A stretch of 32,406 bases of DNA from Actinopolymorpha alba DSM 45243 (lineage in GTDB: Bacteria > Actinomycetota > Actinomycetes > Propionibacteriales > Actinopolymorphaceae). The number at the start of each line of letters is the position of its first letter. Positions within the stretch are counted from its first letter, which is position 1. Location of the stretch: positions 1 to 32,406 of the forward strand of contig NZ_KB892802.1 in NCBI RefSeq assembly GCF_000373925.1, in the 5' to 3' direction. Under the pieces are notes generated by a model, which worked only from the letters and a program-made list of their open reading frames with translations, did not search any database and was not told the DNA's origin. Made by a program: the position numbers and the translations under genes. Positions 32,174 to 32,406 of the stretch are shown piece after piece.

Positions 32174-32406
32174 ATGAGCGACGGCGATGGTGTGCGGTTC
32201 TCTCCGCTCCCGCCCGGGTTTGGCGGCATGGCGCCGGGTCCGGAGTTGGCGGCGGCGTTCGCTGCTGTTGACCAGTCGGCGTGTAATGGTTACGAGTTGG
32301 GTGAGCTGGTTCGTGCCGCGCGGAAGCTCGCTTGCTGGGCTGAGTACCTGAGTCTTGGTGCTGTGAATGCGTTGGCGCATTGCCCGCCGTGTTTCAAAGA
32401 CGATGA
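32174..32406 (+). CDS. DUF222 protein (13E12 family), N-terminus only, cut by window edge
   Basis: Only the first 77 codons are present. The block GPELAAAFAAVDQSACNGYE followed by LGELVRAARKLACWAEYLSL matches the start of DUF222 domains (a central GYELVELLRA-like helix, then a W-A-E motif). An HNH module is expected beyond the edge but cannot be seen. The first residues (MSDGDGVRFSPLPPGFGG) differ from the second copy, but the PGPELAAA-AA segment is shared with MFDHGDVDVSALAEAAPGPE in that gene. Confidence 0.85.
   Translation, partial: MSDGDGVRFSPLPPGFGGMAPGPELAAAFAAVDQSACNGYELGELVRAARKLACWAEYLSLGAVNALAHCPPCFKDD

Noticed and set aside
31895-32380. Minus-strand open frame of 161 codons between the GAP gene and the right edge
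   Set aside because: No family resemblance; overlaps the promoter and start of the third DUF222 gene.

Overview
The window is GC-rich, has the strong G/C third-position bias of an actinobacterium, and reads as chromosomal sequence. A fused FO synthase (FbiC) means the host makes coenzyme F420. Three genes of the DUF222/HNH ('13E12 repeat') family, an ECF41 sigma factor and a Tat-type lipoprotein also fit a soil actinobacterium. A Propionibacteriales relative such as Kribbella, Nocardioides or Actinopolymorpha is my guess only. I saw no tRNA, rRNA or CRISPR array.

Left part (1-11.6 kb). A DUF222/HNH gene enters from the left edge. A decayed RibD-type reductase pseudogene follows, then a minus-strand fbiC-ribA pair joined by a 4-nt stop/start overlap, which links F420 and riboflavin synthesis. 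Divergent from fbiC is a lone IS1634-like transposase gene. Its 3' end overlaps an ECF41 (SigJ-like) sigma gene, which is coupled to an FAD/NAD(P)H dehydrogenase gene. A second DUF222/HNH gene and a wrecked aminoglycoside-phosphotransferase-like pseudogene complete this patchy region.

Middle (11.7-22.3 kb). Two overlapping plus-strand genes encode a patatin-like phospholipase and a large protein kinase with a polytopic membrane C-terminus. I know of no named system made of this pair, and it is the best candidate here for something undescribed. Next comes a five-gene Opp/Dpp-type ABC importer operon (minus strand). A GntR-LacI hybrid regulator is divergent from it, with a good promoter and an overlapping inverted repeat between them.

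Right-middle (22.4-28.2 kb). This is a trans-4-hydroxy-L-proline catabolic cluster in two minus-strand transcripts. One encodes a three-part flavin/iron-sulfur hydroxyproline dehydrogenase (D-amino-acid-oxidase-like, small 2Fe-2S and large FAD/BFD subunits). The other encodes a DapA-family deaminase, a hydroxyproline 2-epimerase and an FCD-type GntR regulator. Both promoters carry the same operator-like motif. A second palindrome family, GAATGATCACGT plus its near reverse complement, brackets the deaminase-epimerase-regulator transcript; one copy is a perfect 44-bp palindrome containing a stop codon.

Right end (28.3-32.4 kb). A membrane fatty-acid desaturase, an APH-type small-molecule kinase, and a TetR regulator coupled to a GAP/LysE-like membrane protein are followed by the start of a third DUF222 gene cut by the window edge. 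Several genes (fbiC, the transposase gene, two DUF222 genes, the TetR gene) have a -10-like hexamer 6-8 nt before the start codon, suggesting leaderless mRNAs.
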